Shown here piece after piece: positions 7,689-14,964 of a DNA stretch of 48,495 nucleotides. Location of the stretch: contig VFYY01000005.1 in the NCBI GenBank assembly GCA_016871375.1, positions 1 to 48,495 on the forward strand, given 5' to 3'. Position 1 is the first letter of the stretch. Each line of letters starts with the position of its first letter. The position numbers were made by a program, and so were the translations under genes. The stretch comes from Acidimicrobiia bacterium (GTDB lineage Bacteria; Acidobacteriota; Vicinamibacteria; Vicinamibacterales; UBA2999). The notes under the pieces were generated by a model. The model was not told where the DNA came from. It worked only from the letters and a program-made list of their open reading frames with translations, and ran no database searches.

Positions 7689-7958
7689 TCATCCTCCCGA
7701 GAGCGCCTGCACGACGTCGATGACCGCGCCGGGCGCGACCGCGTCGCTCAGGCCATCGCGGTCCTGAAGCTGCTGGCCGTCGATGAAGACGGCCATGTGA
7801 TGCCGCAGCCGGCCCTGGTCGTCGAGCACGTAGCCTCGGGCCCGATCGTTGCCGGCGAAATACCGCTCGAGGACCTCGCGCAGCGTGGCGCCCTCCACTT
7901 CGCGATCCGGACACTCGACGTGCCGCTGAATGTTCCTGGTGAATCTGACAGTGGCCAT
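7689..7958 (-). CDS. MoaD/ThiS-family ubiquitin-like sulfur-carrier protein
   Basis: This 89-residue protein has the beta-grasp pattern of MoaD/ThiS (MATVRFTRNIQRHV..TLREVLERYF..HHMAVFIDGQQL..DAVAPGAVIDVVQALSGG). It ends in the di-glycine that is activated by an E1-like enzyme and carries sulfur as a thiocarboxylate or forms protein conjugates. It lies between a dehydrogenase and a BNR propeller in a tight minus-strand run, away from any visible molybdopterin or thiamine gene. Its job is therefore open: sulfur carrier for another pathway or a protein modifier. No E1-like (MoeB/ThiF) gene is in the window. Confidence 0.85.
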   Translation of the reverse strand: MATVRFTRNIQRHVECPDREVEGATLREVLERYFAGNDRARGYVLDDQGRLRHHMAVFIDGQQLQDRDGLSDAVAPGAVIDVVQALSGG

Positions 7959-7964
7959 CTTCTG

Positions 7965-9038
7965 TCAAGCAACCCTCGCTGCCAGCGCCTGCGTGACGGC
8001 CTTCGTCATCTCCGCCGTGGTCGCGCGGCCGCCGAGGTCCGGCGTCTTCACGCGCTCGTCGCCGATGACCTGCTCGATGGCGCGCAGGATCGCGTCGTGC
8101 GCGGCCTTCTCGCCGAGGTGATCGAGCATCATCGCGCCCGCCCAGATCGCGGCGATCGGGTTGGCGATGCCCTTGCCCATGATGTCCGGCGCCGAGCCGT
8201 GGATCGGCTCGAACATCGACGGCATGTCGCGGTCCGGGTTGATGTTGCCCCCCGGTGCCACGCCGAGGCTGCCCGAGATGGCCGAGCCGATGTCGGTGAG
8301 GATGTCGCCGAACAGGTTCGACGCGACGATCACGTCCAGCGTCTGCGGATGCGTCACCATGCGCGCGCAGAGCGCGTCCACGTGATACTTCCGGAACTCG
8401 ACCTGCGGGAACTCGGCCGCCACCCGCGCGACCACTTCGTCCCACAGCACCATGGCGTGCTGCAGCGCGTTGGACTTGGTGGCGCTGGCCAGCAGTCGGC
8501 GCGGGCGCGACGCGGCACGCTGGAACGCGTAACGCGCGATGCGCTCGATCCCGTGCCGGGTGAAGAGGCCCGTCTGTGTCGCGGCTTCATAGGGCGTCCC
8601 CGCGTGCAGCCGGCCGCCCATGCCGCAGTACTCGCCCTCGGAGTTCTCGCGGACGCAGAGCATGTCGATGTCGGCCGCGGTCCGTCCCGCGAGCGGCGAC
8701 GAGATGCCGGGCAGAAGCCGCATCGGGCGCAGGTTCACCCACTGGCGCAGGCGCTGGCGCAGCGGCAGGATCAGCTCGCGCGCCGAAATGTGGTCGGCGA
8801 CGCGCGGATCGCCGATGGCGCCGAGGTAGATGGCGTCGAACGTCAGGAGTCTGTCCACGCCGTCCGGTTCCATCATCCGGCCGTGCTGCAGGTAGTAATC
8901 GCAGCCCCACCCGAACTGGGTGAACTCGCACGAGAACCCGCCCTGCGCGCCCGCGAGCGTCAGGACGTCGATGCCCGCCGGGATGACTTCCTTGCCGATG
9001 CCGTCGCCGGCAATAACCGCAATCCGATATGTCTTCAT
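7965..9038 (-). CDS. Tartrate/isopropylmalate-type NAD-dependent dehydrogenase
   Basis: The 357-residue product belongs to the isocitrate/isopropylmalate dehydrogenase family. It starts YRIAVIAGDGIGKEVIPAG and carries RLRQWVNLRP (substrate-binding arginines), DMLCVRENSEGEYCGMGG, a VDALCARMV metal-site region, VASNLFGDILTDIG, and GSAPDIMGKGIANPIA. The sequence pattern fits the tartrate dehydrogenase/decarboxylase branch (TtuC-like) better than leucine-pathway LeuB, and no leucine gene is nearby. It would oxidise and may decarboxylate a 2-hydroxy diacid. The ATG at 9038 overlaps the symporter's TGA by 4 bp, so the two are translationally coupled, suggesting the symporter imports its substrate. 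Confidence 0.85.
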   Translation of the reverse strand: MKTYRIAVIAGDGIGKEVIPAGIDVLTLAGAQGGFSCEFTQFGWGCDYYLQHGRMMEPDGVDRLLTFDAIYLGAIGDPRVADHISARELILPLRQRLRQWVNLRPMRLLPGISSPLAGRTAADIDMLCVRENSEGEYCGMGGRLHAGTPYEAATQTGLFTRHGIERIARYAFQRAASRPRRLLASATKSNALQHAMVLWDEVVARVAAEFPQVEFRKYHVDALCARMVTHPQTLDVIVASNLFGDILTDIGSAISGSLGVAPGGNINPDRDMPSMFEPIHGSAPDIMGKGIANPIAAIWAGAMMLDHLGEKAAHDAILRAIEQVIGDERVKTPDLGGRATTAEMTKAVTQALAARVA

Positions 9039-10423
9039 AGCCTCGATTTTGTCACCGATGAGACGGCGGCAAAGGCCGCCGCGGCCACGATGACCGCGGT
9101 CAGCGTCGGGTCCACCCACGGGTAGCGCTCCGCCAGCGCCAGGCGCACACCTATCAATGTCACAACCCCACCCACAATCGCCGCCAGGGCCGCCGCCGGC
9201 CCGGCGCGCCGGGTGTACAGCCCGCCCAGGAACGGAACGAACAGCGACGCCACCAGCAGCGAGTAGAAGATCGTCAGCGCGTCGATGACCGTTGCCAGGT
9301 AAATCGAGAGCAGCACGCCGAGCGTCCCGCCGGCGATCGCCGCAATCCTGGCCACCCGCAACAGCTCGGCATCCGTGGCGCCCGGATTGACGTGGCGCTT
9401 GTACAGGTCCTTCGACGCCGACGTGGAGATCATGAACAGAATCGCGTCGCACGTGTCCACCTCGGTGGAGAACACGGCCGCCAGCGCCAGCGCGCCGAGC
9501 CAGACGGGCAACCCTTCACGCAGCAGCGTCGGCAGCACGAGGTTGTCGTCCTGGATCCCCGGCAGGCTGACCGCGGCAACCATGCCGAGCAGGACCGGCA
9601 CGAACGCGAACACCATGAGCGCCGCCGCATTCAGCGCGACTCCGGTGCGCAGCGCGCCCCCGCTTCGTGCGCCATAGGACTTCTGAATCAGTCCGGGAGA
9701 GACGATGAACGCGGGCCCCGTGAGAAAGAGCAGGGTCCAGCCGCTGCCCGGCCCGGTCGAGAACGTGAAATCGCCGTAGCCCGCCGGAAGCGAGGAGAAC
9801 AGCGTGCCGAGCCCGCCGACCGTCCCGAGCGCGACGGGCATCGCGAGCAGGAAACCGGCGAGCATCACGACGAGCTGCACGGTGTTGACGACGGCGGTGC
9901 CGAGGAGGCCGCCGGCCGCGAAGTAGATCGTCATGATCGCGCCGCCGATGAGGGAGCCGACCCATCGCGGCGCGCCGGTGAGCACGTTGAGGATCGCGGC
10001 GCCGGCGATGATCTGGCCCGCCAGGATCGCCAGCGTCCCGCAGAGGATCAGCACCGAGATGACGAGCCGGACCGTGGCGTTGTAGCGGAACTCGAGGAAG
10101 TCGCCCGTGGTGTAGAAACCGTGTTCGTTCGCGAGCGCCCAGATCCGCGGGCCGACCCGGAATGCCAGCACGAGCGACGCCAGCCCCGCTGACCCGCTCC
10201 ACCACCACGCGCTGATGCCCTCGGCGTAGGCGAGCCCGGCCACGCCGACGGTCGCGCCGGAGCCGATGTTGGCCGCCAGCATCGACGCGAAGATCAGCCC
10301 CGGCCCGAGGCGGCGCCCGGCGACGAAGAAGTCGCTGCTCGAACGGATGAGGCGCGACGTCCAGAGGCCGAGCGCGACGACGCCGACCGAGTAAACGATG
10401 AGCAGCGCGAGGTGGATGGTCAC
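9035..10423 (-). CDS. Sodium:solute symporter (SSS family)
   Basis: This is a 462-residue membrane protein with about 13 hydrophobic segments. The N-terminus (LALLIVYSVGVVALGLWTSR, then SSDFFVAGRRLGPGLI and ASMLAANIGSGATVGVAGLAY) matches the SSS family sodium-binding helix region, and STEVDTCDAILFMISTSASKDLY is the conserved later segment. It would import an organic solute driven by sodium. The GTG at 10423 starts just 6 bases past a GTAG palindrome (10429-10452). The longer frame upstream lies inside the peptidase gene and is unlikely. The substrate is unknown; coupling to the tartrate-type dehydrogenase points to a dicarboxylate or hydroxy-acid. Confidence 0.85.
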   Translation of the reverse strand: MTIHLALLIVYSVGVVALGLWTSRLIRSSSDFFVAGRRLGPGLIFASMLAANIGSGATVGVAGLAYAEGISAWWWSGSAGLASLVLAFRVGPRIWALANEHGFYTTGDFLEFRYNATVRLVISVLILCGTLAILAGQIIAGAAILNVLTGAPRWVGSLIGGAIMTIYFAAGGLLGTAVVNTVQLVVMLAGFLLAMPVALGTVGGLGTLFSSLPAGYGDFTFSTGPGSGWTLLFLTGPAFIVSPGLIQKSYGARSGGALRTGVALNAAALMVFAFVPVLLGMVAAVSLPGIQDDNLVLPTLLREGLPVWLGALALAAVFSTEVDTCDAILFMISTSASKDLYKRHVNPGATDAELLRVARIAAIAGGTLGVLLSIYLATVIDALTIFYSLLVASLFVPFLGGLYTRRAGPAAALAAIVGGVVTLIGVRLALAERYPWVDPTLTAVIVAAAAFAAVSSVTKSRL

Positions 10424-10428
10424 CGGAT

Positions 10429-10452
10429 GGGCCGGCTGAAGCCGGCCCCTAC
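10429..10452 (-). repeat. GTAG-footed palindrome at the peptidase stop
   Basis: On the minus strand this reads GTAG-GGGCCGGC-TTCA-GCCGGCCC. The TAG (10451-10449) is the stop codon of the P1 peptidase, and the palindrome ends 6 bp before the symporter's GTG. It fills the whole gap between the two genes and could form a hairpin that reduces read-through. Confidence 0.85.
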
Positions 10453-11534
10453 CGTAAGCGCGCGGGCACCGTTCCGAGCTCGCGTGCGGACGGCAGCCCG
10501 CCCAGGCTTTCGGTCTGCGTGACCGCGCGCACGATCGCGTCCGCCAGCACCTCCGCCGCGAGCGCGCCCACGATGCTGGCGTCGGCCTGGCCGTCCCAGC
10601 GCCCGGTCGCCAGCGCAAACACGGTGTCGCCGTCGCCGATGGTATGCGCCGGGCTGATCGCCCTCGCCAGCCCGTCGTCGGCCATCAGCGCCACCCGGTT
10701 GACCTCCGTCTTGTTCATGCGCGCGTTGGTCGCGACGATGGCGATGGTGGTGTTCTCCACCGCGCGCGGCGCGGCGGCGCGAAGCAGCGCACCTTCGCGC
10801 AGGAGCCTGCGCGCGTCCGCGAGCTGCCTGCCGTCGGGTGTGCGGACGCCCGCGATCACCTGGCCGGTGGACGGGTCGATGACGTCGCCGATGGCATTGA
10901 CCGCGACGATCGCGCTGACGACGAGCCCGTTCGGCAGCCGGATGGCCGCCGTGCCCGTGCCGCCCTTCATCGAGCGTTCTCGGCCGGCGACCTTGCCCAG
11001 CGTCGCGCCCGCGCCCGCGCCGACGTTGCCTTCGGCGACCGGCCCGTCGGTGGCCGCCTCCGCCGCGCGATAGCCGCAGTCAGCCGTCGGGCGGATCTTC
11101 GGATCGCCGCCGAACCACAGGTCGATGAGGATGGCGGAGGGCACGATCGGCACGACGCCGGCGGTGCCGACGTCCCAGCCGATCTTGCGCTCCTCCAGAT
11201 ACTTGACGACGCCCTGCGCCGCGTCGAGGCCGTACGCGCTGCCGCCGGCGAGCACGATGGCGTTGACCTTGTCCACCATGTTGAGCGGGTCGAGCAGGTC
11301 CGTTTCGCGCGTGCCCGGCGCCGCGCCGCGCTGCGCCACACCACCTGGCGCCCCCGTGCCGTCCACGAGCACCACGGTGCAGCCGGTCGGCCGTCCCGAC
11401 AGCGTGTGATGGCCGACGCGCAGCCCCTCGACCTCGGTGAGCCCCTTACTGCGCACGGCGGAACGCGACTGCGCCGCCGGGGAAGCGGCAAGCGCCACCG
11501 AGGCCGCCAGAGCGAGCGCGATTGTCGTCTTCAT
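10449..11534 (-). CDS. P1-family peptidase (L-aminopeptidase/D-esterase, DmpA type)
   Basis: The 361-residue precursor has a signal peptide (MKTTIALALAASVALAASPAAQS), so it is exported. Family marks are the early TEVEGLRVGHHTL..TVVLVDGTGAPGGV, LAGGSAYGLDAAQGVVKYLEE, and the autocleavage zone KGGTGTAAIRLPNGLVVSAIVAVNAIGDV. In DmpA the chain cuts itself before a Ser that becomes the nucleophile; here the equivalent residue seems to be Thr in GGTGT. It releases N-terminal residues from small peptides or amides. The gene starts 7 bp after the alpha/beta hydrolase stop. Its TAG stop is the foot of a palindrome. Confidence 0.85.
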   Translation of the reverse strand: MKTTIALALAASVALAASPAAQSRSAVRSKGLTEVEGLRVGHHTLSGRPTGCTVVLVDGTGAPGGVAQRGAAPGTRETDLLDPLNMVDKVNAIVLAGGSAYGLDAAQGVVKYLEERKIGWDVGTAGVVPIVPSAILIDLWFGGDPKIRPTADCGYRAAEAATDGPVAEGNVGAGAGATLGKVAGRERSMKGGTGTAAIRLPNGLVVSAIVAVNAIGDVIDPSTGQVIAGVRTPDGRQLADARRLLREGALLRAAAPRAVENTTIAIVATNARMNKTEVNRVALMADDGLARAISPAHTIGDGDTVFALATGRWDGQADASIVGALAAEVLADAIVRAVTQTESLGGLPSARELGTVPARLR

Positions 11535-11540
11535 AAGGCT

Positions 11541-13241
11541 TCACCGAATCGCGGCGAAGGTCTTCGTGAGCCAGCCGATGATCGCCGCCGTGACGTCGCG
11601 GCTCACGTTTCGATCCGTGAGGGACCCGTACTCGGTGACCGCGCCGGTCTCCGCCGGCACGAGGAGGTGGTTGACGCCGCGCACGCTGACGACGGCCACC
11701 GCCTTCGAGTCGCTCTCGGCGCGCGCGAGCTCGGCGATCGTGTCGAGGTGTGAGACCGCGATCTGGCGATCGAGCTGACCGTGGAGGAAGAGGAGCGGCG
11801 CGCGCACGTCCTCGAGCACGCGTGCCGGACTGAACGACAGGAGGCTCTGGAACCACGGCGTATCCGCCTGCCGCCGGATCTCCAGCGGGATCGCCTCCCA
11901 GCCCTTGCCGGTCATGACCGCGGCGTTGATCTGCCGCTGCAGCGCGATCTTCGCGTCGCGGTCCATCTGCGACGTATCGAGCTGCTCGAGGCGCTGCTGC
12001 TGCTGTTCGAGCACGAGCTCCGCGCCGGTGACCGACGGCGCGGCGAGCGAGACCACGCCGGCGATGCGGCGCCGCTCGCGGGCCGCGGCCTGCAGGGCCA
12101 CCCACGCGCCTTCGCCGTAGCCGAGCACGGCGATGCGGTCGCGATCCACGTCGCGCCGATCGGCCAGCCACCTGACGACGGCGATCATGTCCTCCGCGAA
12201 ATCGCTGATCGTGGCGGACTCCGGGCGGCCGCCGCTCTGCCCGTAGCCGCGCTTGTCGAAGCGCACGGCGAGGAAGCCCGCTTCAGCCAGCGCGCCGGCG
12301 AGCTGCCCGATGACGGGCACGCCGCCCACGACGCCGTCGCGATCGCCGATCGGTGAGTCGCCGATCAGGACGACCGCCGGCAGCCGGGCCGCCGCCGTCT
12401 TCGGCCTGCCCTGAGCACCGTCGAAGGGCCGCGTGAGCGTGGCGCCGAGGTTGAACCCGGCCGCAGGAATGAACACCGGCTCGTCGCCGGGGTTCGAGTG
12501 CATCAGCGTGCGCGACGCGGTGGACGCCAGGTCGTCGCGGACGACGTCGATCGCCTGTGCGGGCACGTTGAGGCGCAGGAGCGTGCTGCGGTCCTGGTCC
12601 GCGTACAGGTTCACCGTCGCCAGCCCGCCCGGGCTCGTGAAGACGAGCACGTAGCGGCGCACGTTGAAGGTCTGCGTGCCCGTCTGCATGCGTTCGGTGG
12701 TCACGCTGCTGACGCGGAACGAGAGCTGCGGGAGCTGCGGCGCGATGAAGGCACGGTGCTCGGACCCGATGTCCGCCGCCGCCAGCCGGCGCGCGATCGC
12801 TTCGTACGAGCCGAAGAACCCGTTCGGGAGCACGAACGCCGAGCGGCCGACCACGTCGGTATGGCGGATGGCGCGGCCGCCGAGGGTGCCTTCCGAGAGG
12901 GCGGTCTCGTCGAGGAAGCTGGTCTTCAGGGTGTTCTCGCCGCCGTTGACGTTGACGTCCAGCTCCAGCAGGTCGGGCGTCCAGTCCGGGTGGTAGTGCA
13001 CCGCGACACGGTTCGTCACGGCGTTCAGCGGCGCGGCCAGGCGTCCGCGCCCGGTGATGGTGATGCCGTCCGGATTCTGCTCGATGGTGACGTCCTCGCG
13101 GCCGATCGGGACGCCGCGCAGGAACACCGTGTAGCCCGACGTCACCGGTGCCTGCGCCTGCTGGGCCTGCGCCTGCTGCGCCCACGCGCCGGGCACCGCA
13201 CAGAGCAGCAGAAGCGTCCAAGTACAATAGCGGGCAACCAT
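11541..13241 (-). CDS. Secreted alpha/beta hydrolase with N-terminal extension
   Basis: The 566-residue protein begins with a signal peptide (VARYCTWTLLLLCAVPGAWA) and a Gln/Ala repeat (QQAQAQQAQAP). Residues about 30-260 resemble the DUF3108-like sheet domain often found before such hydrolases. The catalytic domain (about 280-566) has VVLIGDSPIGDRDG, RFDKRGYGQSGG, the nucleophile elbow GYGEGAW (an atypical Glu where Ser is expected) and LFLHGQLDRQI. The Glu in G-x-E-x-G is unusual and may mean a changed or lost activity. An in-frame palindrome at 12403-12430 encodes RPFDGAQGRP between the domains. The gene is divergent from ygfZ with only 24 bp between starts. Confidence 0.75.
   Translation of the reverse strand: MVARYCTWTLLLLCAVPGAWAQQAQAQQAQAPVTSGYTVFLRGVPIGREDVTIEQNPDGITITGRGRLAAPLNAVTNRVAVHYHPDWTPDLLELDVNVNGGENTLKTSFLDETALSEGTLGGRAIRHTDVVGRSAFVLPNGFFGSYEAIARRLAAADIGSEHRAFIAPQLPQLSFRVSSVTTERMQTGTQTFNVRRYVLVFTSPGGLATVNLYADQDRSTLLRLNVPAQAIDVVRDDLASTASRTLMHSNPGDEPVFIPAAGFNLGATLTRPFDGAQGRPKTAAARLPAVVLIGDSPIGDRDGVVGGVPVIGQLAGALAEAGFLAVRFDKRGYGQSGGRPESATISDFAEDMIAVVRWLADRRDVDRDRIAVLGYGEGAWVALQAAARERRRIAGVVSLAAPSVTGAELVLEQQQQRLEQLDTSQMDRDAKIALQRQINAAVMTGKGWEAIPLEIRRQADTPWFQSLLSFSPARVLEDVRAPLLFLHGQLDRQIAVSHLDTIAELARAESDSKAVAVVSVRGVNHLLVPAETGAVTEYGSLTDRNVSRDVTAAIIGWLTKTFAAIR
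12403..12430. repeat. CCCTGAGC..GTCGAAGGG repeat inside the hydrolase gene
   Basis: The segment GGCCTGCCCTGAGCACCG followed by TCGAAGGGCC is an imperfect palindrome of a second repeat family. The same family is seen at 16740-16766 inside hpnC and, in degenerate form, at 15727-15750. Here it adds about nine residues (PFDGAQGRP) at the junction between the N-terminal and hydrolase domains without breaking the frame. Confidence 0.7.
13223..13228 (+). promoter_or_regulatory. Candidate -10 element for ygfZ
   Basis: TACAAT lies 37 nt upstream of the ygfZ ATG and within the first codons of the divergent hydrolase gene. No good -35 box is visible at the usual distance, so the call rests on the hexamer and position only. 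Confidence 0.4.
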
Positions 13242-13265
13242 CTGCTCGAATCCTATCAGAAGGCC

Positions 13266-14228
13266 ATGAACGGGTATCGCGCGCTCAAGGAGGGTGCCGG
13301 GGTCGGCGCCGTTGCGCCGCGCCGCGCGATTGGCGTGTCCGGAAAGGACCGCGCCGCGTTCCTCCAGGGGCTGCTCACCAACGACATCGACACGCTCATC
13401 GGCGGCCGCGGCTGCTATGCCGCGTGGCTCACGCCGCAGGGGCGCATGCTCACGGACATGCACGTGCTCGAGTCGGGCGACATGATGCTGCTCGACGTCC
13501 CTGCCCACCTCGTGCTTTCGACGCTGCGGCGGCTCGAGCAGTTCCTGTTCAGCGAGGACGTGCAGCTCGCCGATCTGTCGGAGGCGCTGCGCAGCGTGTG
13601 GCTGCACGGGCCGGCGGCGCCCGACGTGCTGCTGGGCGTGCTGACGGGACTGGTGGACCCCGGCTCGTGGCGCGAGTACGAGAACGCGCGCGCCAAGTTC
13701 AACGGCGCGCCGGTCGTCGTGGCACGCATCAGCCAGCTCGGCGTGCCGGGATTCTGCATGTACGTCGAGCCGTCGCGCGAGGAGGAGCTGCGGCGCGCGC
13801 TGCAGTCGGCCGGCGCGATTCCGGCGACGCACGCCGAGATGGAGGCCGCGCGCATCGAGGCAGGCTATCCGGTGTTCGGCCTGGACATGACGGAGGACAC
13901 GATCCCGCTCGAGGCAGGGATCGAGCAGCGCGCCATCTCGTTCGACAAGGGCTGCTACGTCGGGCAGGAGGTGATCATCCGGGTGCTGCATCGCGGCGGC
14001 GGACGAGTGGCGCGAAAGCTCGTCGGCCTGCGTCGCGAATCACGGGCGATGGCCCAGGGCGCGCCGATCTTCGGCGGCGGCAAGGAGATTGGCGTGGTCA
14101 CGAGCGCGGGCTCGTCACCTCAGCACGGCGTCGTCGCGCTCGGCTACGTCAAGCGCGACTTCACCGGGCCGGGCACGTCGGTGCTGATCGACGGCGTCGC
14201 CGCGGAAGTCACCGCCCGGCCCATGTAG
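13266..14228 (+). CDS. ygfZ: Folate-binding YgfZ-family iron-sulfur maintenance protein
   Basis: The 320-residue protein belongs to the GcvT-like YgfZ/CAF17 family that helps repair or assemble certain 4Fe-4S enzymes with tetrahydrofolate. It shows the family signature KGCYVGQEVIIR (residues about 229-240, K-G-C-Y-x-G-Q-E), a GVSGKDRAAFLQGLLTNDI opening, and a beta-barrel C-terminal part (RVARKLVGLRRE..GVVTSAGSSPQHGVVALGYV). The ATG at 13266 follows AAGG closely; upstream codons overlap the divergent hydrolase start region. The stop codon TAG at 14226-14228 is the foot of the first unit of an 11-copy palindrome array. Confidence 0.9.
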   Translation: MNGYRALKEGAGVGAVAPRRAIGVSGKDRAAFLQGLLTNDIDTLIGGRGCYAAWLTPQGRMLTDMHVLESGDMMLLDVPAHLVLSTLRRLEQFLFSEDVQLADLSEALRSVWLHGPAAPDVLLGVLTGLVDPGSWREYENARAKFNGAPVVVARISQLGVPGFCMYVEPSREEELRRALQSAGAIPATHAEMEAARIEAGYPVFGLDMTEDTIPLEAGIEQRAISFDKGCYVGQEVIIRVLHRGGGRVARKLVGLRRESRAMAQGAPIFGGGKEIGVVTSAGSSPQHGVVALGYVKRDFTGPGTSVLIDGVAAEVTARPM

Positions 14229-14604
14229 GGGCCGACCTTCAGGCCGGCGCTCGTGTGAGCAGGGGCCGACTTCAGGTCGGCCCTCGTGTGAGTAGGGGCC
14301 GACTTCAGGTCGGCCCTTTCGTGAGTGAGTAGGGGCCGACCTTCAGGCCGGCGCTCGTGTGAGCAGGGGCCGACTTCAGGTCGGCCCTCGTGTGAGTAGG
14401 GGCCGACTTCAGGTCGGCCCTTTCGTGAGTGAGTAGGGGCCGACTTTCAGGCCGGCGCTCGTGTGAGCAGGGGCCGACTTCAGGTCGGCCCTCGTGTGAG
14501 TAGGGGCCGACTTTCAGGCCGGCCCTCGTGTGAGTAGGGGCCGACTTTCAGGCCGGCCCTCGTGTGAGTAGGGGCCGACTTCAGGTCGGCCCTTTCGTGA
14601 GCAG
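14225..14604 (+). repeat. Tandem array of 11 REP-like palindromes
   Basis: Eleven units start at about 14226, 14261, 14293, 14330, 14365, 14397, 14434, 14469, 14501, 14535 and 14569. Each has GGGGCCGAC, a TTCAG-type loop and GTCGGCC or GCCGGC. Spacings are 35, 32, 37, 35, 32, 37, 35, 32, 34 and 34 bp, so a 104-bp three-unit block is repeated twice and begins a third time. Feet alternate between GTAG and GCAG. The first foot supplies the YgfZ stop; the last unit encodes the end of the MutT-like protein. This array fills the entire gap between two convergent genes, and no gene lies within it. Confidence 0.92.
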
Positions 14605-14964
14605 CTCGATCAGCTCCTTGTCCGCGGGTGGAAGCCCGAGCGCCGTCAGCTCGCCGCGCGGCACCCACCGCATCTCCTGCCCGAGCAGCGGCCGCGGCAT
14701 CCCAATCAGCCTGCAGCGATAGAAGTACAGCGCAATCGTGCGGTCGTCGTAGGCGTGCTCGGTGTGGAAGACGAGCTCGCCGACGTCCACGCCGGCGTCG
14801 AGCTCCTCGCGGATCTCGCGCTTCAGCGCGGCGTCGTGGGCTTCGTCAGGACCGATCTTGCCGCCCGGGAATTCCCACATGCCGGCCAGGTGGACGCCTG
14901 GCTGCCGGCGGGTGAGAAGGAAGCGGCCGGCCTGCTCGATGACAGCGGCGACGACAACGATCAC
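14581..14964 (-). CDS. MutT-like NUDIX hydrolase
   Basis: The 127-residue protein carries the NUDIX box GGKIGPDEAHDAALKREIREEL (G-x5-E-x7-REUxEE), with Asp in place of the final Gly. It resembles 8-oxo-dGTP diphosphatases (LLTRRQPGVHLAGMWEFPGGK). It would remove oxidised nucleotides so that they are not built into DNA. Its ATG overlaps the mutY stop by 4 bp (ATGA), indicating coupled translation and a shared role in 8-oxoguanine defence. The last codons (GPT-stop) lie in the terminal unit of the palindrome array, so the C-terminus was remodelled by repeat insertion. Confidence 0.87.
   Translation of the reverse strand: MIVVVAAVIEQAGRFLLTRRQPGVHLAGMWEFPGGKIGPDEAHDAALKREIREELDAGVDVGELVFHTEHAYDDRTIALYFYRCRLIGMPRPLLGQEMRWVPRGELTALGLPPADKELIELLTKGPT

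Noticed and set aside
7965-9038. Leucine-pathway LeuB
   Set aside because: No leuA/C/D genes nearby, and the sequence features and coupling to a symporter fit the tartrate-type branch better. Not fully excluded.
12498-13265. A long plus-strand open frame that continues upstream of ygfZ
   Set aside because: It is antisense to the well-supported hydrolase gene, has the Arg/His-rich composition typical of GC-rich shadow frames and no family match. The YgfZ homology begins at 13266.
13242-13991. Upstream extension of the hydrolase frame on the minus strand
   Set aside because: It is antisense to ygfZ, and the signal peptide clearly starts at 13241.
14225-14604. CRISPR array
   Set aside because: Units are 32-37 bp in all with almost no spacer; each unit is one palindrome and the intervening bases are repeated as well. 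No cas gene is near.
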